A DNA stretch of 64,000 bases from Polyangiaceae bacterium (GTDB lineage: Bacteria; Myxococcota_A; Polyangia; Polyangiales; Polyangiaceae), in contig JAJDAH010000039.1 of NCBI GenBank assembly GCA_029261965.1, positions 1 to 64,000 of the forward strand, given 5' to 3'. Positions 41,499-52,235 of this stretch are shown in pieces. Position 1 is the stretch's first letter. Every line of letters begins with the position of its first letter. The notes beneath the pieces are model-generated. The model was not told the origin of the DNA and did no database searches. It was given only the letters and a program-made list of their open reading frames with translations. Made by a program: the position numbers and the translations under genes.

Positions 41499-41601
41499 GG
41501 CGAAGCGATCGGCCCACCCACTCGGCCCAAGCCGGTCGGGCGGCTGGGGAGCCGCGGGCGGCCTGCGTCGGCATAGCGCTTTGTGGCGCCAATTTCGACA
41601 G

Positions 41602-41620
41602 AAAACCCGAGAAACCCGAT
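41602..41620 (-). promoter_or_regulatory. 9-bp direct repeat and AT-rich patch upstream of cysD
   Basis: On the minus strand TCGGGTTTC-TCGGGTTTT, two adjacent 9-bp units differing at one base, next to the most AT-rich stretch of the neighbourhood (41620-41652). It sits between aat and cysD and could be an activator site and promoter for the sulfate operon. I cannot fit a standard -35/-10 pair. Confidence 0.35.
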
Positions 41621-41680
41621 GATATTAGTCAAGTATGAGAGTTTTTGGCTCGATTCCGCCCCGAATGTCGCCAGCGCGGC

Positions 41681-42373
41681 TCAGGCGCCAGTCCAGCCGG
41701 GTCCCGGGAGCTGGACGCGACGCTGCCGGGCACGAGCCAATCGGCCAAGGTACTCGTGTCGGGAAAGCTCCTCGGCGCCCATGGCTTCGAGGTGCGGCGT
41801 GAGAAACTGCACCTCGAAAAGCTCGATGCCCGCGTGTCGGTAGGCCTCCACCATGCTCACGAGCGCAATCTTGGACGCGTCAGTGCTCCGATGAAACATG
41901 CTCTCCGCCGCGAAGAGCGCGCCGCGTTGAACGCCGTAAACTCCTCCGACGAGCTCGCCGCCAATCCAAACTTCGACGCTGTGCGCGTGCCCCTGCTCGT
42001 GCAGCCGAAAATACGCTTCGATCATTTCGGGCAGAATCCACGTTCCCTGCTCGGGTCGGTTGGCGCACATCTGGATGACACGCCGGAACGCTCGATTGTG
42101 TGAAACCTCGAACCCACCACGACGCATTCGGCGCGCGAGGGTTCGCGAAACGTGCACCTCCAGGATGATCGCCCGAGGATCTGGGCTCCACCAAAGCGGT
42201 GGCGCGTCCTCGTCGTACCAAGGAAAAATCCCAGAATCGTAGGCTCGAAGCAAGCGTTCCGGGCACAGGTCGCCTCCGACCGCGACGAGGCCATGGGAGT
42301 CGTAGGCTCGGGGATCGGGAAATTCGAGCGGTCCCCCTGGCGGAATGAAGACCGGGCGACGCCTACCGAGCAC
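41681..42373 (-). CDS. aat: Leucyl/phenylalanyl-tRNA-protein transferase
   Basis: 230 residues. N-end rule enzyme that adds Leu or Phe to proteins starting with Arg or Lys, marking them for ClpS/ClpAP. Family motifs: FPDPRAYDSHGLVAVGGDL near 18-36, RAYDSGIFPWYDEDAPPLWW, SPDPRAIILEV, EQGHAHSVEVWIGGELVGGVYG near 130-150, and AESMFHRSTDASKIAL near 155. Length is normal. GTG start, sharing a 25-bp divergent gap with the UbiB-family gene. TACCCT stands 6 bases before the start. Confidence 0.93.
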   Translation of the reverse strand: MLGRRRPVFIPPGGPLEFPDPRAYDSHGLVAVGGDLCPERLLRAYDSGIFPWYDEDAPPLWWSPDPRAIILEVHVSRTLARRMRRGGFEVSHNRAFRRVIQMCANRPEQGTWILPEMIEAYFRLHEQGHAHSVEVWIGGELVGGVYGVQRGALFAAESMFHRSTDASKIALVSMVEAYRHAGIELFEVQFLTPHLEAMGAEELSRHEYLGRLARARQRRVQLPGPGWTGA

Positions 42374-42383
42374 GCGGACAGGG

Positions 42384-42389
42384 TAGCAT
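42384..42389 (+). promoter_or_regulatory. TAGCAT -10-like element before UbiB-family gene
   Basis: TAGCAT with 9 bases to the ATG at 42399 and no ribosome-binding site; same spacing as the TAGGCT boxes elsewhere in the window. Confidence 0.4.
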
Positions 42390-42398
42390 CTCGAGTCG

Positions 42399-43733
42399 AT
42401 GCGGCGGCTCGGGTTGATCCTGCGCTTCCTTCACATTTTCTTCGTGTGCGGGTGGGCACTGCTCACCTACCTTGCACGAAAGCTCGCCAAAGGATCGATC
42501 AGCGCCCAGGACCGCGAAGCGCTGCGCGGCGAGGTGTTGGTGGATTTTCTCGAGCGCCTCGGGGCGACGTTCATCAAGTTCGGTCAGATCCTGAGCACTC
42601 GGCCGGACGTTTTGGGTCCGGGCTACACCAACGCCCTGGCCCGGTTGCAGGACGCCGTGCCGCCGGAGCCCTTCGAAGTGATCGAGCGTGTGCTCGACGA
42701 AAGTCTGACCCCGGAACAGCGCCGCAGAATCGTGAGCATCGAGCACGAGCCCGTGGCGGCCGCGTCGGTCGCTCAAGTACACCGCGGCCGGCTCGACGAC
42801 GGCACCGAGGTTGCGCTCAAGATCCAACGGCCAACGGCCGAATCGCAAATCCAGCGCGACTTCGCGATTCTGAGTTGGGGTGCGCGACTGCTCGAGCTCT
42901 TACCTTCGATGCGACTGCTCAGCCTAGTCGCCGCGGTCGACCAGTTCGGCGACGCGCTCCGCGCTCAGCTCGACTTCGTGCTCGAAGCCGAGCACAACCG
43001 CCGATTCGCACACAACTTCCGAGACGTCGCTGGCATCGACATCCCGAAGCTCGAAGACGATCTCTGCACCGGTCGAGTGATCACGATGGAGTTCATCCAC
43101 GGCGTCAAAGCAACCGAGCCGGAGAAAGTCGGCGGCGACCCGGGCAAGCTCGCCATCGGCGGCGCCGAGTGCATTCTGAAGATGGTGTTCACCGACGGCT
43201 TCGTCCATGCGGATCTACACCCGGGCAACATCATCCTCGCCAAGGACGACCGCGTCGTCTTGCTCGACTTCGGTGTCGTGAGCGAGATCCCCATGGATCT
43301 CATGCGGCCCTGGGTGCAAACGTTCCTCGCCTTGGCACAGCAAGACGGCGCGGCCGCCGCTCGGCTCTTCTACAGCTACGCGCCCACGGTCGGAGAAAGA
43401 GTCGACTACGAGGGCTTCGAGCAAGACGTCATCGACTACTTCCAGCGGCTCTACGGCAAGAAGTTGAGCGACGTGGAGGTCAGCGAAGCGGTGAGCGGAA
43501 TGATGAACATTCTGCGGAAGCATCGCATTCAGGTCGATCCGACGTTCACGGTGGTCAACATCGCTCTCTTGGTCGCGGAGGGGTTGGGCAAGCAGCTCGA
43601 CCCCGAAATCGACTTGGTCGAGCTCGCCACGCCGTACCTCATGAACGCGTTGGCGAGCTCACCTCCTCCGCGGCCCCCACCGCGAGAGCCTCCACAGCGC
43701 CGCGAGCGTTCGCCTACGTCTTCTTCTTCTTGA
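42399..43733 (+). CDS. UbiB/ABC1-family atypical kinase
   Basis: 444 residues. ABC1/ADCK/UbiB signature features: the KxGQ motif in TFIKFGQILSTRPD near 58, AAASVAQVHRGRL near 124, ATP lysine in VALKIQRP, catalytic ADLHPGNI near 270 and LLDFGVVSE near 288. N-terminal hydrophobic stretch ILRFLHIFFVCGWALLTYLA may anchor it at the membrane, but the usual C-terminal membrane pair is not evident; the end is Pro/Ser/Arg-rich. Relatives support ubiquinone or other isoprenoid-lipid metabolism. No ubi genes are nearby. The 3' end overlaps the convergent Lys/Pro-rich gene by 20 bp. Confidence 0.9.
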   Translation: MRRLGLILRFLHIFFVCGWALLTYLARKLAKGSISAQDREALRGEVLVDFLERLGATFIKFGQILSTRPDVLGPGYTNALARLQDAVPPEPFEVIERVLDESLTPEQRRRIVSIEHEPVAAASVAQVHRGRLDDGTEVALKIQRPTAESQIQRDFAILSWGARLLELLPSMRLLSLVAAVDQFGDALRAQLDFVLEAEHNRRFAHNFRDVAGIDIPKLEDDLCTGRVITMEFIHGVKATEPEKVGGDPGKLAIGGAECILKMVFTDGFVHADLHPGNIILAKDDRVVLLDFGVVSEIPMDLMRPWVQTFLALAQQDGAAAARLFYSYAPTVGERVDYEGFEQDVIDYFQRLYGKKLSDVEVSEAVSGMMNILRKHRIQVDPTFTVVNIALLVAEGLGKQLDPEIDLVELATPYLMNALASSPPPRPPPREPPQRRERSPTSSSS

Positions 43734-44565
43734 TGGCGGCGAGCGCTTTGGCCATGTGCGCCGGCATCGCGACCGGCGCCGGACCGGCAGCAGCAGGTTT
43801 CGCCTGAGCGGGCGCCGGCCCGTCCGGAGCGGTTTTTTTTTCCTTCGGCGGCGGGGGTGGATTCGGCGGCCGGGCCTTGCGCGGCGGGGGCCGCGCCGGC
43901 TGAGCTTTCGCTGCGGGGCGCGGGGGCGGCGCGGGCCTTTTCAGGGGCGGAGGGGCCTTTTTCTTGAGCGGCTTGGTCATTTTCGGGGGCAGCTTCTTTT
44001 TTAGAATGGGGACGGGCACGTGCTCGGACGCTGGAGGGTGACTCATGATCTTCGGAAGCTCGCGTGGGTGCGCCTGCGGCAGGAGGCTGTCGCTCACCGC
44101 CGAGTACGCCGGCGGCATCGACGTGCGTCGAAGCTCCGCGGTGGTGCGCAGCACCACCCGACGCGGTTCGATGACACCATCCACGGCAAGTGGCCGAATG
44201 ACCTCGATCGAGCTTCGAACCACGGCCAACAGCTCGTCGAACGGGACATTCAGCTCGAGCGGACCGATCACACGTTCGGCGGTGGACACGTCGTCGACCA
44301 GAGCTTCGATGACGGTGAGCTCCGCGTCCCCGATCAACTTGACGACGAGCTCCCCTTCGAGCCAGTCCGCCGTCGCCATGTGTGCGAACACGAGCAAGAT
44401 CTTCGGCGCCCCCTGTCTCGCCGTGGCGACTTCGGCCATACGAGTCACGAGGCGGGAAACCCTTTGCCGCGGACTCTGTTCATCCAGCGAACGTGCCGGG
44501 GCGAGCGCCGCGCGGATCAGCTCGTCGCTCACGTCGAGGCAACTGCTGATCTTGGAAAGGTCCAT
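43714..44565 (-). CDS. Hypothetical protein with Lys/Pro-rich C-terminal tail
   Basis: 283 residues. Residues 1-165 form a soluble alpha/beta-looking domain (KILLVFAHMATADWLEGELV, TVIEALVDDVSTAERVIGPL, ELLAVVRSSIEVIRPLAVDG) with no recognised family. From about 170 the protein is a Lys/Pro/Ala-rich tail resembling histone H1-like or TonB-like linkers (KKKLPPKMTKPLKKKAPPPL), ending in AAIKKKKT. The strong positive charge suggests nucleic acid or cell-wall polymer binding. ATG 44565 is chosen; the 15 extra codons upstream look non-coding. Overlaps the UbiB-family gene tail to tail. Confidence 0.65.
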   Translation of the reverse strand: MDLSKISSCLDVSDELIRAALAPARSLDEQSPRQRVSRLVTRMAEVATARQGAPKILLVFAHMATADWLEGELVVKLIGDAELTVIEALVDDVSTAERVIGPLELNVPFDELLAVVRSSIEVIRPLAVDGVIEPRRVVLRTTAELRRTSMPPAYSAVSDSLLPQAHPRELPKIMSHPPASEHVPVPILKKKLPPKMTKPLKKKAPPPLKRPAPPPRPAAKAQPARPPPRKARPPNPPPPPKEKKTAPDGPAPAQAKPAAAGPAPVAMPAHMAKALAAIKKKKT

Positions 44566-44670
44566 GGCCTCGATCGCGATTCGCCGCTGAGACCGTAGTC
44601 TCGGGAACACTAATCGTAACTCGGCGGCGCACGACCTGCCAACGAGCGCGTGGTATCACGCGAGTTGCGG

Positions 44671-45897
44671 ATGAAACTCGACGTCGACCATGCTCGCTCG
44701 TACTTTCCCGGCCTGGATTCCAAATGGGCTTTTTTCGACAACGCCGGCGGATCGCTCGCGCCGAGGCAGGTCATCGATAGAATCCACACCTACTTGACGC
44801 GCTATCAGGTACAGCTCGGCGCATCCTACGAAACGAGCGCCCGTGCATCGGAGCTCGTCCTGAACGGGCGGCGGGCGATGGCGGAGCTCATCGGCGCCGA
44901 CGCCGACGAAGTCGTGCTCGGCTCGTCCACGACGATGAACGTGTACGTGCTCGCCGCCGCTCTGCGCCCACAAATGCAACCCGGCGACGAGGTCGTCGTC
45001 ACCGACATCGATCACGAAGCCAACAACGGCGCCTGGAGGCGACTCGCCGCCTCCGGCATCGTCGTGCGGGAGTGGAAGATGAACCGCGACACCGCGCTGC
45101 TCGAGACCGACGAGCTCGACTCGATCCTGTCCAACAGAACACGGCTCGTGTGCTTCACCCACTGTTCGAACCTGGTCGGCGCCTTCCACGACGTCGCCGC
45201 AATCACCAGGAAGGTCCACGAGGTCGGAGCCAGCGTTTTCGTCGATGGCGTGGCCTACGCACCGCACCGCGCGCTCGACGTCGTAGAGCTCGACGTCGAC
45301 TACTACGCGACGAGCCTCTACAAGATTTTCGGGCCACACCTGGCGGTGCTGTACGGGAAACGGGACCGTCTTCTTGAAGCTCGAAACCAGAACCACGACT
45401 TCGTCGGCGAGGAGAGCATCCCGAGCAAGCTGATGCCGGGCAATGTCGCTCACGAGCTAGCCGCCGGCCTGCCCGGCATCGTCGACTACGTCGATGCGCT
45501 GCACGAGCGAGCGTTTCCCCGCGCGACCAGCCCCCGACGTTCACGACTCGCGCAGGTTTTCGACCTGTTCGCCGAGCACGAGCAGAGCCTGGGAGAGCAG
45601 TTCCTCGAGTTCATCCTCAGCAAACGCTCGATCCGCTTGCTCGGCCCGCCCACCGCCTCCAAAAATGTGCGCGCCCCGATCTTTTCTTTCGTCGTCGAGG
45701 GACGGAAGGCGAGCGACGTCGTGGCACGAGTGGACGCAAACGACGTCGCCATCCGATGGGGCGACTTCTACGCAAAACGCGCAATCGACGCGTGGGGACT
45801 CGGCGAGCGCGACGGCGTCGTCCGAGTCAGCATGCTTCACTACAACACGAAAGACGAAGTCGCTCGTCTCGTGCGCGCCTTGGACGCCGCTACTTGA
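44671..45897 (+). CDS. Class V aminotransferase (cysteine desulfurase-like)
   Basis: 408 residues, PLP-dependent fold type I. FFDNAGGSLAPRQVID near 24 is the CsdA/SufS-like N-terminus; FTHCSNLVGAFHDV near 160 and VFVDGVAYAPHRALD near 195 hold the PLP-pyridine Asp; the PLP lysine is in TSLYKIFGPH near 219. The active-site Cys loop of cysteine desulfurases is not evident near the C-terminus, where the sequence reads RAPIFSFVVEG and WGDFYAKRAID, so it may be a different lyase or aminotransferase (for example the CsdA-like group of unknown substrate). No Suf or Isc genes adjoin. ATG 44671 preferred over GTG 44650. Confidence 0.85.
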   Translation: MKLDVDHARSYFPGLDSKWAFFDNAGGSLAPRQVIDRIHTYLTRYQVQLGASYETSARASELVLNGRRAMAELIGADADEVVLGSSTTMNVYVLAAALRPQMQPGDEVVVTDIDHEANNGAWRRLAASGIVVREWKMNRDTALLETDELDSILSNRTRLVCFTHCSNLVGAFHDVAAITRKVHEVGASVFVDGVAYAPHRALDVVELDVDYYATSLYKIFGPHLAVLYGKRDRLLEARNQNHDFVGEESIPSKLMPGNVAHELAAGLPGIVDYVDALHERAFPRATSPRRSRLAQVFDLFAEHEQSLGEQFLEFILSKRSIRLLGPPTASKNVRAPIFSFVVEGRKASDVVARVDANDVAIRWGDFYAKRAIDAWGLGERDGVVRVSMLHYNTKDEVARLVRALDAAT

Positions 45898-45939
45898 CGA
45901 CCGGCTCTTCGAAGCGGACTCGCGGCCCTCGATGGGTCG

Positions 45940-47187
45940 CTAACGCTCGGCAGCGACGCGCTCTTCTTCGTCGATGCCCGCCTCAGTCTCGAGGTCGTCC
46001 TCGAACGCGTCTTCGTCGAAGCGCACGCGGGAGCGATCCGGCCGCACACGCCACCGCTGGCGGGGCCAAGCCGGTTCGACCTCCGGTTCGACGACGGGTC
46101 CGCTGCTCAAGAACCGGCGTCCGTCGCCGAGAGCGGTTCCCGCGCGCTCCCCCGCCCGGCTGACCCGCGCCGCCAGCCGACTGACCGAGCGCCCGAGCAC
46201 CAGAGACAAGAGACTGAGCGCGAGCGGAAGCAGCACTTTGAGCCCGACAAAAACTGCGACCTGGGCCATCAGCAGCAAAATGACTAGACCAGTGCGGATG
46301 AGTGGCGGCATGCGCGGACGCCGTTGTCGCTCGCGTCGCGATCGGCGTTTTGTCTTCTTGGTCTTTTTCTCCCGTGGGCGATCCGCCCGCGGCGGCCCGT
46401 CGATCAGCGCGGACATGAGCGGACCGATGCTCTGAGCGCGTTTGTCCGGATCGGGCTCGAGCATTCGTCGGAGCGCGTGGATCAACGCCGGACTCGCCGA
46501 CCCCGCGAGAGCCCGGTCGACGTCGATCGCGAGCCCTTGGTGCGGCAGGTTCTCCGGCTCCTGGCCGGTGAGCATCACCAACGCGGTCGTGCCGACGCCG
46601 TAAACGTCGGTGGCCGGCAGCGCGCGCCCTTGAAACTGTTCCGGTGCCATGTAGCCGAAAGTTCCGACGACGGTGCTCCCCCCCTCGGGCTTCAGGGTGT
46701 CTCGTACGGAGCCGAAATCGACGAATGCGAAGGTGCCGTCGGGCCGCCGAATGATGTTGCCCGGCTTGAGATCCCGGTGGATGAGCGGGGGGGAACGCGT
46801 GTGCAAGTACTCGAGCGCCCAGGCTGCGTCGCCCAAGAACCGGACGACGTCCGCCTCAGCCAGCACGACCTTCCGAGCGCGGAGCGACGCCACGCTTTCA
46901 CCTTCGATCTTCTCCATCACGAGAAAGAGCGCGCCGTCTTCCTCGAAGTGATCCACGTACGCAGGCAACGTCGGGTGCGCCACTTGCGCGAGCACCCGCG
47001 CCTCGCGCTCCGCCAGCTCGACGTCCTTCCAACTCTTCGCGCCCCGGATCTGAAAGTGCTTGATGGCGACGGCCCGCCCGTCGCGCTTGTCGACCCCGTC
47101 GAGCGTGGCCCCCTGGGCACCCTGCCCCAAAACCCCCGTGACGACGTACCGACCGTCTCGAAGCTCGTGGCCGGCGTCAGGAGGCAT
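45940..47187 (-). CDS. Ser/Thr protein kinase with C-terminal membrane segments
   Basis: 415 residues. Kinase: VLGQGAQGATL near 19, ATP lysine AIKHFQI near 42, HRDLKPGNI near 135, DFGSVRD near 154, GTFGYMAPEQ and ATDVYGVG. The GYMAPEQ style and DFGSVR are those of the bacterial PknB subgroup often found in myxobacteria and cyanobacteria. A Lys/Arg-rich stretch (KKTKKTKRRSRRERQRR) precedes one or two membrane helices (VILLLMAQVAVFVGLKVLLP) near 310-345, then an acidic tail. ATG 47187 fits the domain; the frame stays open another 28 codons upstream into repeat copy B, where a TTG or other start could give a longer form. Confidence 0.9.
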   Translation of the reverse strand: MPPDAGHELRDGRYVVTGVLGQGAQGATLDGVDKRDGRAVAIKHFQIRGAKSWKDVELAEREARVLAQVAHPTLPAYVDHFEEDGALFLVMEKIEGESVASLRARKVVLAEADVVRFLGDAAWALEYLHTRSPPLIHRDLKPGNIIRRPDGTFAFVDFGSVRDTLKPEGGSTVVGTFGYMAPEQFQGRALPATDVYGVGTTALVMLTGQEPENLPHQGLAIDVDRALAGSASPALIHALRRMLEPDPDKRAQSIGPLMSALIDGPPRADRPREKKTKKTKRRSRRERQRRPRMPPLIRTGLVILLLMAQVAVFVGLKVLLPLALSLLSLVLGRSVSRLAARVSRAGERAGTALGDGRRFLSSGPVVEPEVEPAWPRQRWRVRPDRSRVRFDEDAFEDDLETEAGIDEEERVAAER

Positions 47188-47223
47188 ACCGGCGCAACCT
47201 GCGCACGATTTGCCGCGACCGCT

Positions 47224-47354
47224 AGTGTGGTGGACCAAGAGTCCACCACACTCTGGAAAGAACCGGGACACGGATCAGATCCGTGCCTTTGCCGTCAAAA
47301 GTGGGCGGCCTCGCCCCGGAGGGGCCGCCCAGTTTTGTAAGCAATCGCAGATCC
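47224..47354 (+). repeat. Dispersed structured repeat, copy B
   Basis: 131 bp, about 92% identical to 18157-18288. Stems: 47225-47235/47241-47251 (11 bp perfect, loop CAAGA); 47269-47276/47278-47285 (perfect palindrome); 47303-47310/47323-47330 (8 bp) followed by AGTTTTGT. The repeat lies between two minus-strand genes, the kinase and the DUF924 gene, and its terminator-like end points along the plus strand, so it does not end either gene. It might be a free small RNA or a mobile structured element. Confidence 0.85.
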
Positions 47355-47360
47355 GGGAGA

Positions 47361-47960
47361 CTAGAAAGAGGACCCGGGTTTTCCGAGAAACTCGACTTCT
47401 TCGGGCGTCGATTCTCGCCCGAGGATCGCGTTGCGATGCGGAAAACGGCCGAACCTCTCGACGATGTCGCGGTGGGCGACGGCGTATTTGACCGCTTCTT
47501 CGAAAAATGACCGGTGCTGTGCCGAAACGGAATCACGCAGCTCCTCGAACGCCCGAACGCAGGCGTTCTGCACCTCGCGGTCTTCGGCGTGCATCAGCGG
47601 CATGAAGAGAAAGTACCGCCGAATGGGTGGGAGCTCGCGCGCGTGACCCGAGCGGATGCCCTCCTGGGCGAGCTCGCGTGCCCGCGAGTCACTGGCGAAG
47701 CTCTCGGGTTTGCCGCGATGAATGTTGCGGTTGAACTGGTCGAGTAGGATCACCAACGCGAGCCGACCGTTGGCGGTCTCCTTCCACGAGTCGAGGTCGC
47801 CGGCAGCGGCGCGCTCGATCGCCTCGCCAAACGTGCGAGCAATCTCGTCGTCGACGGCCGGCTTCTTCTTCCACCAGAGCACCGACTTCTCGGCGTTCAC
47901 CTCGATGGGGTCCTCGCGGTCGCCAAACCAGAAGCTGAGCACGTCCTTTGGACTCGTCAT
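47361..47960 (-). CDS. DUF924 family protein
   Basis: 199 residues, full family length. DUF924 signatures are clear: VLSFWFGDRED at the start, LWWKKKPAVDDEI near 30, LALVILLDQFNRNIHRGKPE near 68-87, and IRRYFLFMPLMHAEDREVQ near 113. The protein is all-helical, TPR-like and cytoplasmic; the family has no established biochemical role. ATG 47960 has TAGACT 8 bases upstream and no ribosome-binding site. It ends 6 bases from repeat copy B. Confidence 0.92.
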   Translation of the reverse strand: MTSPKDVLSFWFGDREDPIEVNAEKSVLWWKKKPAVDDEIARTFGEAIERAAAGDLDSWKETANGRLALVILLDQFNRNIHRGKPESFASDSRARELAQEGIRSGHARELPPIRRYFLFMPLMHAEDREVQNACVRAFEELRDSVSAQHRSFFEEAVKYAVAHRDIVERFGRFPHRNAILGRESTPEEVEFLGKPGSSF

Positions 47961-47968
47961 GGCGGGCG

Positions 47969-47974
47969 AGTCTA
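47969..47974 (-). promoter_or_regulatory. TAGACT -10-like element
   Basis: TAGACT on the minus strand, 8 bases before the ATG of the DUF924 gene; member of the TAGNCT group noted upstream of several starts. Confidence 0.4.
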
Positions 47975-48002
47975 GAGGCTTCGGGGCGTCACGTGTGACG
48001 CG

Positions 48003-48431
48003 TCACCCGTGCACGCGCGCAACCTCGAGATCGTCGTGGGTCCCGGCCCGTCGGTCAGGGCCGGCCGAGCGCACCCTGAGGCGATCGCCGTCACACTGCA
48101 CGCGGAACTTGCCGCCCCAAGGGTCGGCGGTAGGTACCTCCTCGCCCAAGATGGACTCGTGCACGAGGACGGAGACGGTCGGACAACCGCCTTCTTCGGC
48201 GTGTTCTTCGTGCCATGCCTTCGTCGCTTCGAGAATTCTCCCCGCATCCGCCTGGGCCTGGCTGAGGTCCTGATTGGCCCCGCTACGCACGATCAGGAGG
48301 GTCGCAGCCAACGCCAGCACCCCGACGGTCCCGAGCCCGGCCAGCAGCTCGACCGCGGTTACCCCCCGTACCCGGCCTCGGGCTCCTCTCTCCGAATGTC
48401 TTTCCCGCATCATCGACTCGCTATTGAGCAA
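48003..48431 (-). CDS. Type II secretion pseudopilin, GspG-like
   Basis: 142 residues. Prepilin-type signal: a basic leader (RGARGRVRG) then VTAVELLAGLGTVGVLALA, with cleavage before Val instead of the usual Phe and the Glu at +5 present. The C-terminal part has DPWGGKFRVQCDGDRLRVRS and SAGPDRRAGTHDDLE, matching the GspG calcium-binding end (DPWG..., GPDG..GT.DD). It should be processed by prepilin peptidase and join a pseudopilus. An internal ATG at 48413 would give a shorter leader. No other secretion genes adjoin, so it is an orphan pseudopilin here. Confidence 0.8.
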   Translation of the reverse strand: MLNSESMMRERHSERGARGRVRGVTAVELLAGLGTVGVLALAATLLIVRSGANQDLSQAQADAGRILEATKAWHEEHAEEGGCPTVSVLVHESILGEEVPTADPWGGKFRVQCDGDRLRVRSAGPDRRAGTHDDLEVARVHG

Positions 48432-48623
48432 AACGCGTGCCGCGGCTCGCCCTGGGACAAACCCCGGAAATCGCGGTCCCGGGGCGTGTCGTGCGCGTCA
48501 TTTTGGCCACAGTGACCGTCGGACACGGGGCCGCGGCGACACTTTGGCAAAGCGGCACTGAGGGGCCCTCTCCGTCCAGCGTGACGACCAACTCGTGGGC
48601 CGTGTTAACCCTCTGCTCCGCCG

Positions 48624-50033
48624 ATGTCGAAGTACAGCGAGCTTCCTCCGCCCGGCGTGTCGCCCGTCGCACAACTGATGCGGCGTCGGGCCACCGCCCC
48701 GATCGAGTCGTTCCTCCACGTCGAGTCAGCGAGCGGCATCTTGCTCCTGGTGGCGGCCGTCGTCGCCCTGGCTTGGGCCAACTCGCCTTGGGCCGAGGGC
48801 TACGCGCATTTCTGGCACGCCAAGATCGCGTTCACCCTCGGGCCGGTACATTTCGACAAGACGCTTCACTTCATCGTGAACGACGGCCTGATGACGATCT
48901 TCTTTTTCGTGGTCGGGCTCGAGATCAAGCGCGAGATCGTCGAAGGCGAGCTCAGCGAGCTGCGACGAGCCTCGCTCCCCATCGCCGCGGCGATCGGCGG
49001 CATGATCGTGCCAGCGGGGATCTACCTCATCTTCAACACGGGAACACCGACCCAGGACGGCTGGGGAGTCCCCATGGCCACCGACATCGCGTTCGCTGTC
49101 GGCGTGCTGACCCTGCTCGGGCCAAGAGTTCCCGCCGCGCTCCGCATTTTGCTGTTGGCCCTGGCCATCATCGACGACATCGGCGCCATTCTGGTCATCG
49201 CCATCGCCTACACGTCGGACCTGAAGCTCGACGGTCTGATTCTCATTGGTGCGGCTTTCGCGATCATCGCCCTGTTGAAGCGCAGCGGCGTGCGCCCGGC
49301 GACCAGCTACATCCCCGCCGGCGTCATCCTGTGGATTGGCTGCTACCGCCTCGGCGTGCACCCGACCATCGGCGGCGTGATGCTCGGTCTCATCACGCCC
49401 AACACGTCGTGGTTCGGCAAAGAAGGTTTCATCGTCGAAGCGCGGGAGGCCATCGACGAGTTTCAGGTCGCCTCCCTCAAGGACCATCCAAGCGACCATG
49501 AGCTCATGGCTCCTCTCAATCGCATCGCCGACGCCCGACGCGAAGCTTTGAGCCCCGTAGTCCGGCTCCAATCATCATTGCATCCGTGGGTGGCGTTTCT
49601 GATCATGCCGATCTTCGCTGTCGCGAACGCCGGGGTGAACCTCTCCGGGATCGATTTCGCCAGCCCGAGCGCCAACGTCGTCGCTCTCGGAGTCTTTCTC
49701 GGCTTGGTGATCGGAAAGCCCCTCGGCATCGTCGCCGTGAGCTGGTTGGCGGTAAAAACAGGTATCTCGTCGCTGCCGAGGGGGGTCGGCTTCAGGGGCG
49801 TTTTCATCGTAGGCGCCACGGCGGGCATCGGATTCACGATGGCCATCTTCATCGCCGAACTGGCATTCAACGACCCTGCGGTGCTCGGCGTTTCGAAGCT
49901 AGCGGTGCTCGCGGCGTCTGGCATCGCCGCCGTCGTGGGTCTCGGCGCCGGATGGCTCTTGCTGCCTCGCGAGCTGCCGGAGGACATCCGTCACGTCACC
50001 GTGGCGGAAGCCGAGCGCTCGACCGAGTTCTGA
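48624..50033 (+). CDS. nhaA: Na+/H+ antiporter NhaA
   Basis: 469 residues, slightly longer than the E. coli protein (388). About 12 membrane helices. The functional aspartates are in PMATDIAFAVGVLTLLG near 152 and LALAIIDDIGAILVIAIAY near 181; FFFVVGLEIKREIVEGEL near 93 and GKPLGIVAVSW near 370 are family motifs. It exports Na+ for H+ and supports pH homeostasis. The first 25 residues (SELPPPGVSPVAQLMRRRA) are a hydrophilic extension. ATG 48624 has no obvious ribosome-binding site. Divergent from the pseudopilin gene across 192 bp with no clear promoter. Confidence 0.95.
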   Translation: MSKYSELPPPGVSPVAQLMRRRATAPIESFLHVESASGILLLVAAVVALAWANSPWAEGYAHFWHAKIAFTLGPVHFDKTLHFIVNDGLMTIFFFVVGLEIKREIVEGELSELRRASLPIAAAIGGMIVPAGIYLIFNTGTPTQDGWGVPMATDIAFAVGVLTLLGPRVPAALRILLLALAIIDDIGAILVIAIAYTSDLKLDGLILIGAAFAIIALLKRSGVRPATSYIPAGVILWIGCYRLGVHPTIGGVMLGLITPNTSWFGKEGFIVEAREAIDEFQVASLKDHPSDHELMAPLNRIADARREALSPVVRLQSSLHPWVAFLIMPIFAVANAGVNLSGIDFASPSANVVALGVFLGLVIGKPLGIVAVSWLAVKTGISSLPRGVGFRGVFIVGATAGIGFTMAIFIAELAFNDPAVLGVSKLAVLAASGIAAVVGLGAGWLLLPRELPEDIRHVTVAEAERSTEF

Positions 50034-50063
50034 GGGGCGCGCGAAGACGAACGCGGCGCGGGC

Positions 50064-52007
<1,944 letters not shown>

Positions 52008-52172
52008 TGACGAACCTCGAAATACAGACCAGTAGCGGACATTCAGCATGCCACGGCCCGGCGACGAGTCGAACGGGCTTTTAGCCTACCTAGCTCGCTT
52101 TCCCGGCAAGCGCAGGATCTTGACGAAACGTGTTCGTCGCTTATGGAGCCGCGAGCACCCCCGACGTTCAGA

Positions 52173-52198
52173 ACGCGTTGGGCGATGGGCCAACGCGT
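52173..52198. terminator. Inverted repeat between tilS and ftsH
   Basis: ACGCGTTGG-8-CCAACGCGT, 9-bp perfect arms. On the minus strand it lies 37 bp after the tilS stop but has no T-run; on the plus strand it is followed by GGTTTTCTCC. It may be a weak terminator, a hairpin in the message, or an operator before ftsH. Confidence 0.35.
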
Positions 52199-52235
52199 GG
52201 TTTTCTCCGGGAAAATGCTCGATTGCGGGAACGTT

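Noticed and set aside
42152-43807. 551-codon plus-strand open frame
   Set aside because: Overlaps the UbiB-family gene in another frame; composition is Arg-rich and without motifs.
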